DNA of 64,000 nt from Crystallibacter degradans (GTDB lineage: Bacteria > Actinomycetota > Actinomycetes > Actinomycetales > Micrococcaceae): contig NZ_JABBCH010000008.1 of assembly GCF_012952295.1 (NCBI RefSeq), positions 62,001 to 126,000 of the forward strand, read 5' to 3'. The position numbers were made by a program, and so were the translations under genes. Of this stretch, positions 1-8,129 are shown in pieces. Position 1 is the stretch's first letter. Every line of letters starts with the position of its first letter. The notes under the pieces are model-generated. The model searched no databases, had not been told where the DNA came from, and saw only the letters and a program-made list of their open reading frames with translations.

Positions 1-718
1 TCAGCGAGCGCAGACCGTCGCCGCTGACTTGGTCGGTGAACAGGCCTTCGCCGATCACCCAGCTCGCGTTCTCTGCACTGTGTCCGAGCTTGTACTGCTC
101 CACCAGGGCAGCGAAGACGTCCGAGATGGACTCGTTCAGTGCGCCGGGCTGGCCCTGGTAAACCAGGTTGGTGGTATGTTGCGTGATGCCGTGGGTCAGC
201 TCATGCCCGATGACGGACAGCGATCTGGTGAAGCTCTGGAAGACCCGCCCGTCGCCGTCGCCGAAAACCATCCGCGTGCCGTTCCAGAAGGCGTTGTCAT
301 AGTCCTCGCCATAGTGAACGGTGGCGCGAAGGATTCCTCCCCGGCCATCCAATGCGTTGCGCTGGTAGACGTCCGCGAAAAGCTCGAAGGTGGATCCCAG
401 CCCGTCGTAAGCTTCGTTCACCGCGACGTCTTCAACCGGGCCGTCTCCCTCGCTGCGCACGCGGATGCCGGGCAGCCGTTCCATGTTCTGGGCGTCATTG
501 ATCTGCCGGGTGGGGTTCAGCCCTGTGGCTCGGATTCGCTGCGACGGCAGGAGGGTGGGCAGGGCCGGCATCTGCGCACGTTTGACGTTACGGTTCCGGC
601 GCATGGCTGCATCCCGGGTCAGGGCACGCTGGGCAGCCTCCGCCACCGGCAGCAGGGACCGGTCATCCAACTGGGCCAGCCGGCGGAGCAGGTACGGCGG
701 GACAATAGAACAGAACAT
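1..718 (-). CDS. M4 (thermolysin-like) metallopeptidase, protealysin type, 3' end cut by window edge
   Basis: Zinc endopeptidase of family M4. Reading the minus strand from ATG at 718 gives 239 residues before the window ends. The zinc motif HELTH lies at residues 172-176 and the third-ligand stretch NESISD at about 195-200, both in the order expected for M4. The N-terminus (MFCSIVPPYLLRRLA) resembles the short propeptide of protealysin-like proteases with its conserved PPYLL element, and there is no signal peptide. A strong ribosome binding site (AAGGAGGT) sits just upstream. The gene is divergent from the lipoprotein gene at 858. The C-terminal part, including the catalytic His region, lies outside the window, so completeness cannot be judged. 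Confidence 0.9.
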   Translation of the reverse strand, partial: MFCSIVPPYLLRRLAQLDDRSLLPVAEAAQRALTRDAAMRRNRNVKRAQMPALPTLLPSQRIRATGLNPTRQINDAQNMERLPGIRVRSEGDGPVEDVAVNEAYDGLGSTFELFADVYQRNALDGRGGILRATVHYGEDYDNAFWNGTRMVFGDGDGRVFQSFTRSLSVIGHELTHGITQHTTNLVYQGQPGALNESISDVFAALVEQYKLGHSAENASWVIGEGLFTDQVSGDGLRSL

Positions 719-857
719 GTGGACCTCCTTGCGTTGCCCCCAGCCTATGGTCCGGGTGTGACAACCTGTCGCAGCCACGGCATCCGAATATTCAGTGCTC
801 ATCACTGCCCGCTACGCTGGCTACATCCAGCCGAAACGATTAAGTGCGAGGCAACCG

Positions 858-1685
858 ATGAAATCGAGCACAATTGCCGCAGCCTCATTCCTGGCCCTGG
901 CGGCCCTGACCGGTTGCACGACTGCCGGCCCGTCCGGCGATGGCAGTTCCTCTTCGGGCTCAGCTTCGCAGTCCGACGGACCGTCACGTTTGGAGACCGT
1001 CGCCGACAGCGGCGTGCTCAAAGTGTGCACCACAGGCGACTACCGCCCGTTCACGTATCTGGATCCGGAGACGGGAGAATACACCGGAATCGACATCGAT
1101 ATGGTGGCGGACCTGGCCGAGCGACTGGAAGTGGAAGTAGAGTACGTCCCGACCACCTGGGCATCCTTGATGCCGGACTTTCTGCGCGAATGCGATATCG
1201 GCGTAGGCGGCATTTCCATCTCCTTGGAGCGGGCTGCCCAAGCGTTCTATACTGAGCCGACTCTGGACGAGGGCAAGACGCCGATCACGCTGTGCGAAAA
1301 CGTTGAGAAGTACGACACCGTGGAGGAGATCAACCAGCCTGGTGTCCGTTCGATCACGCCGATCGGCGGGACCAACGAGAAGTTCGCCGACGAACATTAC
1401 CCCGAAGGCGAGATCATCCGCTACGAAGACAACAACACCATTTTCGACGAAATCATCGCTGGCCGCGCGGACGTCATGACAACGGACGCATCGGAAACAA
1501 TGTGGGTGGCGAACGAGCATCCCGAGCTCTGCGCCGTCCACCCTGAGGATCCATTCAACTTCTCGCAGAAGGCCTACCTACTTCCGCAGGGCGACGTCGA
1601 ATTTCGCGAGTATGTGGACCAGTGGCTGAACATGGCCAAGAACGATGGTACCTACGACGCAGCCAAGGCGCCCTGGTTCGGCTAG
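858..1685 (+). CDS. Solute-binding lipoprotein, family 3, PheC-like
   Basis: Extracytoplasmic lipoprotein of the family-3 solute-binding fold, 275 residues. The ATG at 858 was chosen because it starts a clean lipoprotein signal peptide with lipobox LTGC (Cys20); a longer in-frame start at 795 would spoil it. A Ser/Gly-rich linker (about 27-42) is followed by the binding domain opening with 'VLKVCTTGDYRPFTYLD'. The C-terminal half (GGTNEKFADEHYPEGE, DVMTTDASETMW, ELCAVHPEDPFNFSQKAYLLP) looks more like the cyclohexadienyl/arogenate dehydratase PheC subgroup than like a simple amino-acid receptor. Whether it binds a ligand or dehydrates prephenate/arogenate cannot be decided. No ABC permease or ATPase is adjacent; the next gene is an MFS transporter 26 bp downstream. 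Confidence 0.8.
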   Translation: MKSSTIAAASFLALAALTGCTTAGPSGDGSSSSGSASQSDGPSRLETVADSGVLKVCTTGDYRPFTYLDPETGEYTGIDIDMVADLAERLEVEVEYVPTTWASLMPDFLRECDIGVGGISISLERAAQAFYTEPTLDEGKTPITLCENVEKYDTVEEINQPGVRSITPIGGTNEKFADEHYPEGEIIRYEDNNTIFDEIIAGRADVMTTDASETMWVANEHPELCAVHPEDPFNFSQKAYLLPQGDVEFREYVDQWLNMAKNDGTYDAAKAPWFG

Positions 1686-1711
1686 ATCTACCCGGCGGAT
1701 ACGCTAAAGAA

Positions 1712-3700
1712 ATGCCTGAGTCTGCAGCTGCGCGCAAAAGAATGCCAACTTGGGCGATCATCGCCGTCCTGTGCCTGTCCGGTACAACGGTCTCGCTGCA
1801 ACAGACGATGGTCATCCCGCTGCTACCCGAGTTCGCGCAACTGCTCAATGTCTCCATCGACGATGTGTCCTGGCTGGTCACCGCCACTTTGCTGACCTCT
1901 GCCGTCGCGACACCGATCGTGGCCAGGCTGGCGGATATGTTCGGCAAGCGGCTGATGATGCTGGTCTGCATCATCCTGATGACAGCCGGTTCCGTGGTGG
2001 CCGCGCTCGGCGGCGACTTCGCCACCATCATCGTCGGCCGCGCACTGCAGGGGTTCTCCTCGGCGTTGATCCCGGTAGGCATCAGCATCATGCGCGACGA
2101 GCTCCCGCCGGAGAAGGTTGGCAGCGCGATTGCCCTGATGAGCGCTACGCTCGGCATCGGCGGCGCCCTCGGCCTGCCCTTGGGCGGAACTCTTTACCAG
2201 CAGGCCGGCTGGGAATCGGTGTTCTGGCTTTCCGCCGTCGTGGGTGTGGCCATTCTCGCCGCGGTGTACCTGGTGGTCTCGGAATCCGAGGTGCGGACCC
2301 GCGGCCGGTTCGATTTCCTCGGCGCGATCATGCTCTCCATCGCGCTGACCTCGCTCCTGCTGGCCATTTCCAAGGGCGGCAGCTGGGGCTGGGGCGACGA
2401 GCTGACCATAGCGCTGTTCATCCTGACGATTGTGGTCCTGGCGGTCTGGGTTCCGTATTCGCTGAAGGTCAGCCAGCCGCTGGTCGACCTGCGCACCTCG
2501 TCCCGCCGGCCGGTGCTGCTGACCAACATCGCCTCCGTCCTGGTAGGTTTTGCCCTGTTCGCCAACATGTTGCTGAGCACCCAGCAACTGCAGCTGCCCG
2601 CTTCGGTGCCGCACGGTTTCGGGCTAGACCCCGTCACAGCCGGTTTGGCGATGGTCCCGTCCGGGCTGGCCATGGTCGCCTTCTCCCCCGTTTCCGGCGC
2701 CATGATCAACCGCTTCGGGGGCAAGACCACGCTGATTGCCGGTTCGGCGATCATGGCCGTGGGCTACGTGGGCCGCGTCTTCCTCAGCGATTCGGTGGCC
2801 GCGATCATTATTGGCTCCACCGTTGTCAGCGTCGGCTCCGCGGTGGCCTATGCCGCGATGCCGAGCCTGATCATGGCCAACGTGCCGATCACCGAGACGG
2901 CCTCCGCCAACGGCCTCAACGCGCTGCTGCGGGCCATCGGCACCTCGACGTCGAGCGCCGCCGTCGCAGCCGTCCTGGCGACGGTGACGGTCAGTGTCAA
3001 CGGCGGAGAACTGCCTGCCATGGAGGCTTTCCAGGATGTGTTCTGGATTGCGGCCGTGGCCTCGCTCGTGGCCTGTGCCGTGGTGTGGTTCGTGCCCAGG
3101 TTCGAGGCGGTGCCGGCAGCCGAAGGCGTTCCGGTCGAGACTGCTGCACTCGCCGTCACGCAGGCCGGCAACAGCGCGGAAACCGTGGTGCACGGGCGCG
3201 TACTGCACACCGACGACCAGCCCATTCCGCACGCCGTCGTCACGGTGATGAAGACCTCCGGCGAGCCCGTGGACTGGAGCCGGGCAGCGAACGACGGCGG
3301 GTTCTCCCTTGCGCTGCCGGGGCCCGGTGAATATCTGGTCGTGGCCAATGCGGACGGCTGGGTTCCCACCTCCAAGGTGGTCAGATTCACCGGCACCGAA
3401 CGCGATGAGCAGATCCGGCTGACGCAGCGGCTGACCATCACGGGCTGGGTGCTTCGGGGCGGGGCCGCGCTGCCCGGCGCGCTGGTCGCTCTCAGTGCGC
3501 ACACGGGCGAGTACATCGCCTCCACCAAAACCAACGACGCCGGCCGCTACGAGCTGAGGCTTCCTCCCACGGGCAGGTACGTCGTCACCGTTGTCGAACC
3601 CGACACGCAGTACACGCAGTCCCGCAAGCTGGTGATGACGGCCGAGTCCTCTGTGGCGAATTTCGATCTGGTCGGCAAGGCCAGGGAAACCACGCTCTAG
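1712..3700 (+). CDS. 14-TM MFS transporter (DHA2 type) with C-terminal carboxypeptidase-regulatory-like domains
   Basis: Proton-driven drug/metabolite exporter of the DHA2 branch, 662 residues. Fourteen hydrophobic segments span roughly residues 12-470, with motif-A-like ARLADMFGKR after TM2 and a Gly/Pro-rich TM5. The remaining ~170 residues are soluble and form two tandem beta-sandwich modules of the carboxypeptidase-regulatory type: 'VVHGRVLHTDDQPIPHAVV ... GGFSLALPGPGEYLVV' and 'ITGWVLRGGAALPGALVAL ... AGRYELRLPPTGRYVVTV'. DHA2 exporters usually end near 480-550 residues, so this is a fusion. With 14 membrane segments both ends should be cytoplasmic, which is unexpected for such a domain. 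The start is uncertain (1712 or 1742). It may be co-transcribed with the lipoprotein gene 26 bp upstream. Confidence 0.85.
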   Translation: MPESAAARKRMPTWAIIAVLCLSGTTVSLQQTMVIPLLPEFAQLLNVSIDDVSWLVTATLLTSAVATPIVARLADMFGKRLMMLVCIILMTAGSVVAALGGDFATIIVGRALQGFSSALIPVGISIMRDELPPEKVGSAIALMSATLGIGGALGLPLGGTLYQQAGWESVFWLSAVVGVAILAAVYLVVSESEVRTRGRFDFLGAIMLSIALTSLLLAISKGGSWGWGDELTIALFILTIVVLAVWVPYSLKVSQPLVDLRTSSRRPVLLTNIASVLVGFALFANMLLSTQQLQLPASVPHGFGLDPVTAGLAMVPSGLAMVAFSPVSGAMINRFGGKTTLIAGSAIMAVGYVGRVFLSDSVAAIIIGSTVVSVGSAVAYAAMPSLIMANVPITETASANGLNALLRAIGTSTSSAAVAAVLATVTVSVNGGELPAMEAFQDVFWIAAVASLVACAVVWFVPRFEAVPAAEGVPVETAALAVTQAGNSAETVVHGRVLHTDDQPIPHAVVTVMKTSGEPVDWSRAANDGGFSLALPGPGEYLVVANADGWVPTSKVVRFTGTERDEQIRLTQRLTITGWVLRGGAALPGALVALSAHTGEYIASTKTNDAGRYELRLPPTGRYVVTVVEPDTQYTQSRKLVMTAESSVANFDLVGKARETTL

Positions 3701-3730
3701 CCGGAAGTTACATCGCGCAGGCCTTCCGCC

Positions 3731-4375
3731 CTACATGTCCCCGGTCCGCAGCTCCTCGGTCAGAATCCAGAAGACCTGCCGCAGCCGCTGGACCGCCGTG
3801 TCCGGTTCCTGCCGGCGCAGCAGCGCAACTGCTTCCTTCCAGCCGTCCGTCCAGATGTAATACAGTTCCTCCCGCTGGTAGAGGAACAGCCGGCCCAGGG
3901 AACGGGCCAGCACATGCTCATTCACGGCGCGCAGCTCATCGTGGTCGGCGGCATCAAGGATGATTTCGATCAGCTCCAGGAGCGTGGTGTGGGCGGCGAG
4001 CATGTCGCGGGCTTCAAGCGCGCCTTCCAACCGCTCGGCGGCTGCCGCCATCGTCTCGACATCGTCCTGGCCCAGCCGCGCGGCCGAGCGTTCGAAGACC
4101 GCCACGAGGACAACTCCCAGCACATCCAGCAGCTGAACCGCATGAACCTCGTTGAGCACGGCCACCCGGCGCCGCTTGTTCGGCAGCGTTTCAATCAGGC
4201 CCTCGGTAATCAGCTCCGTCACCGCTTCCCGGACCGGCGTAATACTCACTCCCAGCCGCTCTGCCAGCTCCGCGTCCTTGATCGGCGCTCCCGGCGGAAG
4301 CTCACCGGCCAGGATTTCGTCTCGCAGTTGCCGGGAGATTGCCGCCCGTCGCGTCGCGGGAACGTCACTGCCCAT
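3731..4375 (-). CDS. GntR-family transcriptional regulator (FCD type)
   Basis: DNA-binding repressor/activator of about 214 residues. An N-terminal winged helix (ISRQLRDEILAGELPPGAPI ... LGVSITPVREAVTELITEGLIETLP) is followed by an all-helical C-terminal ligand domain like those of the FadR/FCD subgroup. Start chosen at the second of two adjacent ATGs (4378 and 4375) because GAGGAGG lies 5 nt before it. Its target is not evident; it is convergent with the MFS gene and its own upstream region holds a short inverted repeat GCAT-CA-ATGC at 4442-4451 that could be an operator. The effector is unknown. Confidence 0.85.
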   Translation of the reverse strand: MGSDVPATRRAAISRQLRDEILAGELPPGAPIKDAELAERLGVSITPVREAVTELITEGLIETLPNKRRRVAVLNEVHAVQLLDVLGVVLVAVFERSAARLGQDDVETMAAAAERLEGALEARDMLAAHTTLLELIEIILDAADHDELRAVNEHVLARSLGRLFLYQREELYYIWTDGWKEAVALLRRQEPDTAVQRLRQVFWILTEELRTGDM

Positions 4376-4583
4376 CATGGCCTCCTCGTCATCGCCGGCT
4401 GCCGGCAAACGTCACATTTGGGTAATATGGCGCTTTTGTTGGCATCAATGCATTCTTCATCCTAACCTTATGAGACCTGCATCACAGCGTCGTGGGGCAG
4501 GGTCAAACTTCATTTTCAGATGGGTGTTCGGCCCGGGGCGGGGTTGGATGGACTTCGCCCTTGACGATCCGGACGGGACCAGC

Positions 4584-4835
4584 ATGAACAAAAAGTACAC
4601 GGCATCGGCGGAAGCCAACAGCCGGCATCCCCAGGACTGGGGCCGGGCGATGGCCGCGGCCATGACGGACCTGATGGAACAACGCCGCGAAGACGGCGGG
4701 CAGGTGGACCACGAAGACCTGTACGGCGAAGACCTGCATCTGGTCATTGGTGCCGTTCCCGACGGCGTCGAAATCACGCTTACCTGGCAGCCGGAAGGCG
4801 ATCCGGAGGACGGCGAGCACCGCCGCAGCGGCTAG
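4584..4835 (+). CDS. Small acidic hypothetical protein
   Basis: An 83-residue protein I do not recognise. It opens MNKKYTASAEANSRHPQDWG and ends in an acidic stretch with a predicted strand pattern (DLHLVIGAVPDGVEITLTWQ). An upstream in-frame ATG at 4548 would add 12 residues; 4584 is preferred because a GACGGGA sequence precedes it. The stop codon overlaps the 3' end of the LacI-type gene on the other strand by four bases, so the two genes are convergent. No function is assigned. Confidence 0.6.
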   Translation: MNKKYTASAEANSRHPQDWGRAMAAAMTDLMEQRREDGGQVDHEDLYGEDLHLVIGAVPDGVEITLTWQPEGDPEDGEHRRSG

Positions 4836-5896
4836 CCGCCCTGCCGCCGCGGCACAGTCCTGCCGAGCGCATAGGGCTTCCGCACCACCAGGGAGGGCCT
4901 GAGCACCTGGTGCCGCTGCGGCCCCTCGCCCGCCGGCCGGCCGGCCAGCACATGGGACAGCACCGCGATGATGCGCCGGGCCGCATCGGCAACAGGCGGG
5001 GCCACACTGCTCAGACCCACGGCAGCAGCAACCGGGGTGTCATCAAAACCGACGACGGCGGGTTCCTCCTCCGGCGGCAACACCGCCCGCAACTGGGCGA
5101 AGGCACCCAAAGCCAGCGAATCGCTGGCACAGACCAGCGCAGTGACTCCCCTCGCCAGCAGGCCGTCAACCGCCGAAGCGCCAGCCGCTACGTCGTCATC
5201 GGTTGCTGCGCTCAGCTCGGTCAGGCTTCCGCCGATGCCGGCTGCTTCCATGGCACGGTGCCAGCCGGCCCGCCGGTCGTCCCCCAGACCTTCGTCCGGA
5301 CGCCAGCCCAGGAAGCCGATCCGCCGGTGCCCCTGCTCGAGCAGGAACCCGGTGGCACTCTCGGTGCCGGCAGCGCCGTCGATATCCACCCAGGGATGGG
5401 CCGACTCAAACGGATCCTCCGTTCGGCTCCAAGGCCGGCCGAAGGCGGCGAAAGGAACGGCATGCTCCTGCAACCAGGCCGTCCGCGGATCTCCGGCATG
5501 AGTGCCGGTCAGCACAAAGCCATCCAGATCCGCCACGTGCAGCAGTTCGTCAATGTGGCGGATTTCTTCCTCGTCATCACGCGCGCTGTAGAGGGTCAGG
5601 CGGTAGCCCGCGTCCTGGGCGGCTTCCGTCAGCGCGTGGAGAAAGCGGTCCTGAACCGCACCGTTGATGCCGTCGGTAACGGGTGTCAGCCGCAGGCCCA
5701 GATCCATCGACCGGCGCGTGCGCAGCTGGCGGGCAGCCGCACTGGGACGGTAGCCGCTCTCCTGGACGGCCTTGAGGACGCGTTCACGGGTTGCCGGCTT
5801 CACCCGCTGCGGTGCGTTGAGCACGTTGGACACTGTCTGGCGGGAGACCCCGATGGACTCGGCAAGACTGACCAGAGTGGGCTTCTTCTGTGTCAT
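4832..5896 (-). CDS. LacI-family transcriptional regulator
   Basis: Sugar-responsive repressor of 354 residues. The N-terminal LacI helix-turn-helix and hinge are clear (TLVSLAESIGVSRQTVSNVL, then YRPSAAARQLRTRRS), followed by a periplasmic-binding-like effector domain ending in the typical 'PAVVGFDDTPVAAAVGLSSV' segment. ATG at 5896 has AAAGGGA upstream; the longer open frame to 6145 overlaps the divergent gene and lacks family similarity. It is divergent from the glycogen-debranching-type gene at 6144, and the 247-bp gap holds a perfect LacI-type palindrome at 6020-6029, so this protein probably represses that gene and itself. Confidence 0.9.
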   Translation of the reverse strand: MTQKKPTLVSLAESIGVSRQTVSNVLNAPQRVKPATRERVLKAVQESGYRPSAAARQLRTRRSMDLGLRLTPVTDGINGAVQDRFLHALTEAAQDAGYRLTLYSARDDEEEIRHIDELLHVADLDGFVLTGTHAGDPRTAWLQEHAVPFAAFGRPWSRTEDPFESAHPWVDIDGAAGTESATGFLLEQGHRRIGFLGWRPDEGLGDDRRAGWHRAMEAAGIGGSLTELSAATDDDVAAGASAVDGLLARGVTALVCASDSLALGAFAQLRAVLPPEEEPAVVGFDDTPVAAAVGLSSVAPPVADAARRIIAVLSHVLAGRPAGEGPQRHQVLRPSLVVRKPYALGRTVPRRQGG

Positions 5897-6019
5897 CGGG
5901 TCCCTTTTCTGCGGACTTCCGCGCTGGCTGACGCCGGCGTCCGTGCTGGCCGCTACCCAACACCGAAGACGGGGTGTTGCATCGGAGGGGGTATCTGCCA
6001 AGATGTAAACACCACAGTA

Positions 6020-6029
6020 TGAACGTTCA
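6020..6029. promoter_or_regulatory. Candidate LacI-family operator (perfect palindrome)
   Basis: TGAACGTTCA is a perfect 10-bp palindrome with the central CG typical of LacI-family operators. It lies between the divergent LacI-type regulator (start 5896) and the debranching-enzyme gene (start 6144), about 115 bp from each start. Confidence 0.6.
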
Positions 6030-6143
6030 AATGGGGTGTCAATGACCATCGGGGACTGACCGGCAGCTCCCTTAGGGAGCCCTCCCGCCACCCAGCACCA
6101 CCGGCACGAGGCCGGCAAGTTCACGCTAATCCAAGGAGCAGCC

Positions 6144-8030
6144 ATGGCTTTCCAGCAGCCCTACCTGCACGATCTCACCGGCGTTTTCACCGCGCCCATC
6201 CAGGTCTGGAGCGACCCGCACGGCCAGATCCGCGGCGAGGGCGCCCAAGGTGCCTACTGCGGGGATGACAGGGTTCTGGCGCGGGCCGTCCTCACCGTCA
6301 ACGGCCACGAGCCGGAATGGGTCTCCACCCAGCTGAAGTCCACCGAGCATGTGGATTTCATCCATTTCATCCGCGTTCCCGCCAACTTTGCGGACCCCCT
6401 GGTCTCCGTCATCCGGAGCCGCTCGGTTGATACCGGCCGGCTCGCCGAGACCCTGACGTTCAAGTCCGTACTGGCCGAACCGGTGACGCTGGATGTGAAG
6501 ATGGAACTGGTCGCAGATGCCCTGCCGATGGACCAGATCAAAGCAGGCCTGGCCCTGGCCGCGGGTTCCGTTGCGCCGGAAGACCGCCGCTGGCGCTGGC
6601 GGGGCCAGGACACCAACGCGGAGCTGACCGCAGAAGGCGCCGAGCTGGCCTTCATGGGCAGCCAGGTTGCGCTCAGCTGGCGTATCACCCTCCAGCCAGG
6701 AGACGCCGTCGAGCTTGGCTGGTCGCTGGCCCTGTCCGACAAGGGCGCGCCGATGATTGCCGCCGGTGGTCAGCCGCTGCGCACCCCGTCGGTGGCAGGC
6801 GACCCGCGCCTCATGCGGCTGATGACGCGGTCGATCAGCGACCTGAACAGTCTGCGGATCGCTGACCGGCAGCGGCCGCAGCACGCCTTCCTGGCCGCGG
6901 GCGCGCCCTGGCACCTGACCATGTTCGGCCGGGACTCCCTGATGGCTGCGCGCATGCTGTTGCCGATCGACGCCGCGACCGCCGCCGGAACCCTTCGGGC
7001 TTTGGCTGGCCGGCAGGGTACGGACGTGGTGCAGGAAACGGGCGAGGAACCCGGCAAGATCCTGCGCGAAGTCCGCCGCAGCACCTTCATCTTGGGCCCC
7101 GGAGGCACGGTCATCGCGGTGCCGCCGGTCCACTACGGCAACATCGATGCCACCCCGCTGTGGATTATCCTGCTCCATGACGCGTGGCACTCGGGGATGC
7201 CGGAGGCCGACGTCCGGGCGCTGCTTCCGCACCTCGAGGACGCCTTGGCCTGGATGCAGCACTACGGCGATTCCGACGGCGATGGTTTCCTCGAGTATGC
7301 CGGTGCTCACGACAGCGAGCTGGCGGACCAGGGCTGGAAGGATACCGCTGGCTCGATCCGCTGGCAGGACGGTACGCCGGCGGTGGGCCCGTTCGCGCTG
7401 GCGGAGGTACAAGGCTATGCGCATGAAGCCGCTACCGTCGGGGCCGAGATGCTCGACCACTTCAGTCGGCCGGGCTCGGGCGAATGGCGGGCCTTTGCCT
7501 CCGATCTCGCCGATCGTTTCCGGGAGAAGTTCTGGTGCACCGACGACGCGGGTCCCTATCCCGCGATCGCCCTCGACGCTGATAAGAAACCAGTGGACTC
7601 CATCGCTTCCAACATGGGGCATCTGCTCGGCACCGGCCTGCTGAACGCGGAGGAAAAGGCCGCCGTCGTGACGCGTTTGATGGATCCGTCGATGTTCTCC
7701 GGCTACGGCATCCGGACCCTGTCCACCACTAATGGCGGCTACTGGCCCACCCGATACCACGCTGGCTCCGTGTGGACACACGACAGCGCCTGGATTCTGC
7801 TGGGCATGCTCAAAGACGGCTTCGAAGACGAGGCGGCAAAACTGGCCGGCGGCATGCTGGACGCGGCCGAAGGTTTTGACTGGCGGCTGCCGGAACTGTT
7901 TTCCGGCGATCCGGCCGACCGGAGGTGGCCGCCGGTGCCATATCCGGCGGCGTGCCGTCCCCAGGCCTGGGCCGCGGCATCAGCGGTGCCGATCGCGCGG
8001 GCACTGCGCGGCTTCAATGTCCTTGGCTAG
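6144..8030 (+). CDS. Glycogen-debranching / amylo-alpha-1,6-glucosidase-type protein
   Basis: Cytoplasmic glycoside hydrolase-like protein of 628 residues. The N-terminal ~200 residues match the glycogen-debranching N-terminal domain (YLHDLTGVFTAPIQVWSDPHGQI ... LARAVLTVNG). The rest is an (alpha/alpha) barrel of the amylo-alpha-1,6-glucosidase/GH63-like type with HLTMFGRDSLMAAR and ATPLWIILLHDAW. The acidic loop 'GDSDGDGFLEYAG' and the 'MGHLLGTGLL' and 'HAGSVWTHDSAWIL' segments are characteristic. AAGGAGC precedes ATG 6144. Likely substrates are branched or short alpha-glucans or a glucosylated metabolite; the exact linkage cannot be read. Control by the divergent LacI-type regulator is inferred from position and operator. 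Confidence 0.87.
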   Translation: MAFQQPYLHDLTGVFTAPIQVWSDPHGQIRGEGAQGAYCGDDRVLARAVLTVNGHEPEWVSTQLKSTEHVDFIHFIRVPANFADPLVSVIRSRSVDTGRLAETLTFKSVLAEPVTLDVKMELVADALPMDQIKAGLALAAGSVAPEDRRWRWRGQDTNAELTAEGAELAFMGSQVALSWRITLQPGDAVELGWSLALSDKGAPMIAAGGQPLRTPSVAGDPRLMRLMTRSISDLNSLRIADRQRPQHAFLAAGAPWHLTMFGRDSLMAARMLLPIDAATAAGTLRALAGRQGTDVVQETGEEPGKILREVRRSTFILGPGGTVIAVPPVHYGNIDATPLWIILLHDAWHSGMPEADVRALLPHLEDALAWMQHYGDSDGDGFLEYAGAHDSELADQGWKDTAGSIRWQDGTPAVGPFALAEVQGYAHEAATVGAEMLDHFSRPGSGEWRAFASDLADRFREKFWCTDDAGPYPAIALDADKKPVDSIASNMGHLLGTGLLNAEEKAAVVTRLMDPSMFSGYGIRTLSTTNGGYWPTRYHAGSVWTHDSAWILLGMLKDGFEDEAAKLAGGMLDAAEGFDWRLPELFSGDPADRRWPPVPYPAACRPQAWAAASAVPIARALRGFNVLG

Positions 8031-8078
8031 CTGGCTGACGCGTGTGCGACGTTCGCTGGTCTGCCGCGTAGTCCACGC

Positions 8079-8112
8079 TGAGGTGCCGGCGGACTCTGCC
8101 GCCGGCACCTCA
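8079..8112. terminator. Intrinsic, probably bidirectional terminator
   Basis: A 14-bp perfect inverted repeat (TGAGGTGCCGGCGG, six-base loop, and its complement) lies between the convergent ends of the debranching-type gene (8030) and the Rv2629-like gene (8130). T-tracts are poor on both sides. Confidence 0.7.
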
Positions 8113-8129
8113 GGTCATGGATTGGTTAG

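Noticed and set aside
29-1255. Long plus-strand open frame (408 codons)
   Set aside because: It is antisense to the M4 protease, which has an intact HELTH motif and a ribosome binding site, and out of frame with the lipoprotein gene; its translation has no family features.
1823-3534. Several long minus-strand open frames opposite the MFS gene
   Set aside because: They are typical high-GC shadows; the plus-strand frame has 14 clear membrane helices.
6126-7781. 551-codon minus-strand frame opposite the debranching-type gene
   Set aside because: Composition is Gly/Arg/Gln-rich and shows no domain; the plus-strand gene has clear catalytic-domain motifs.
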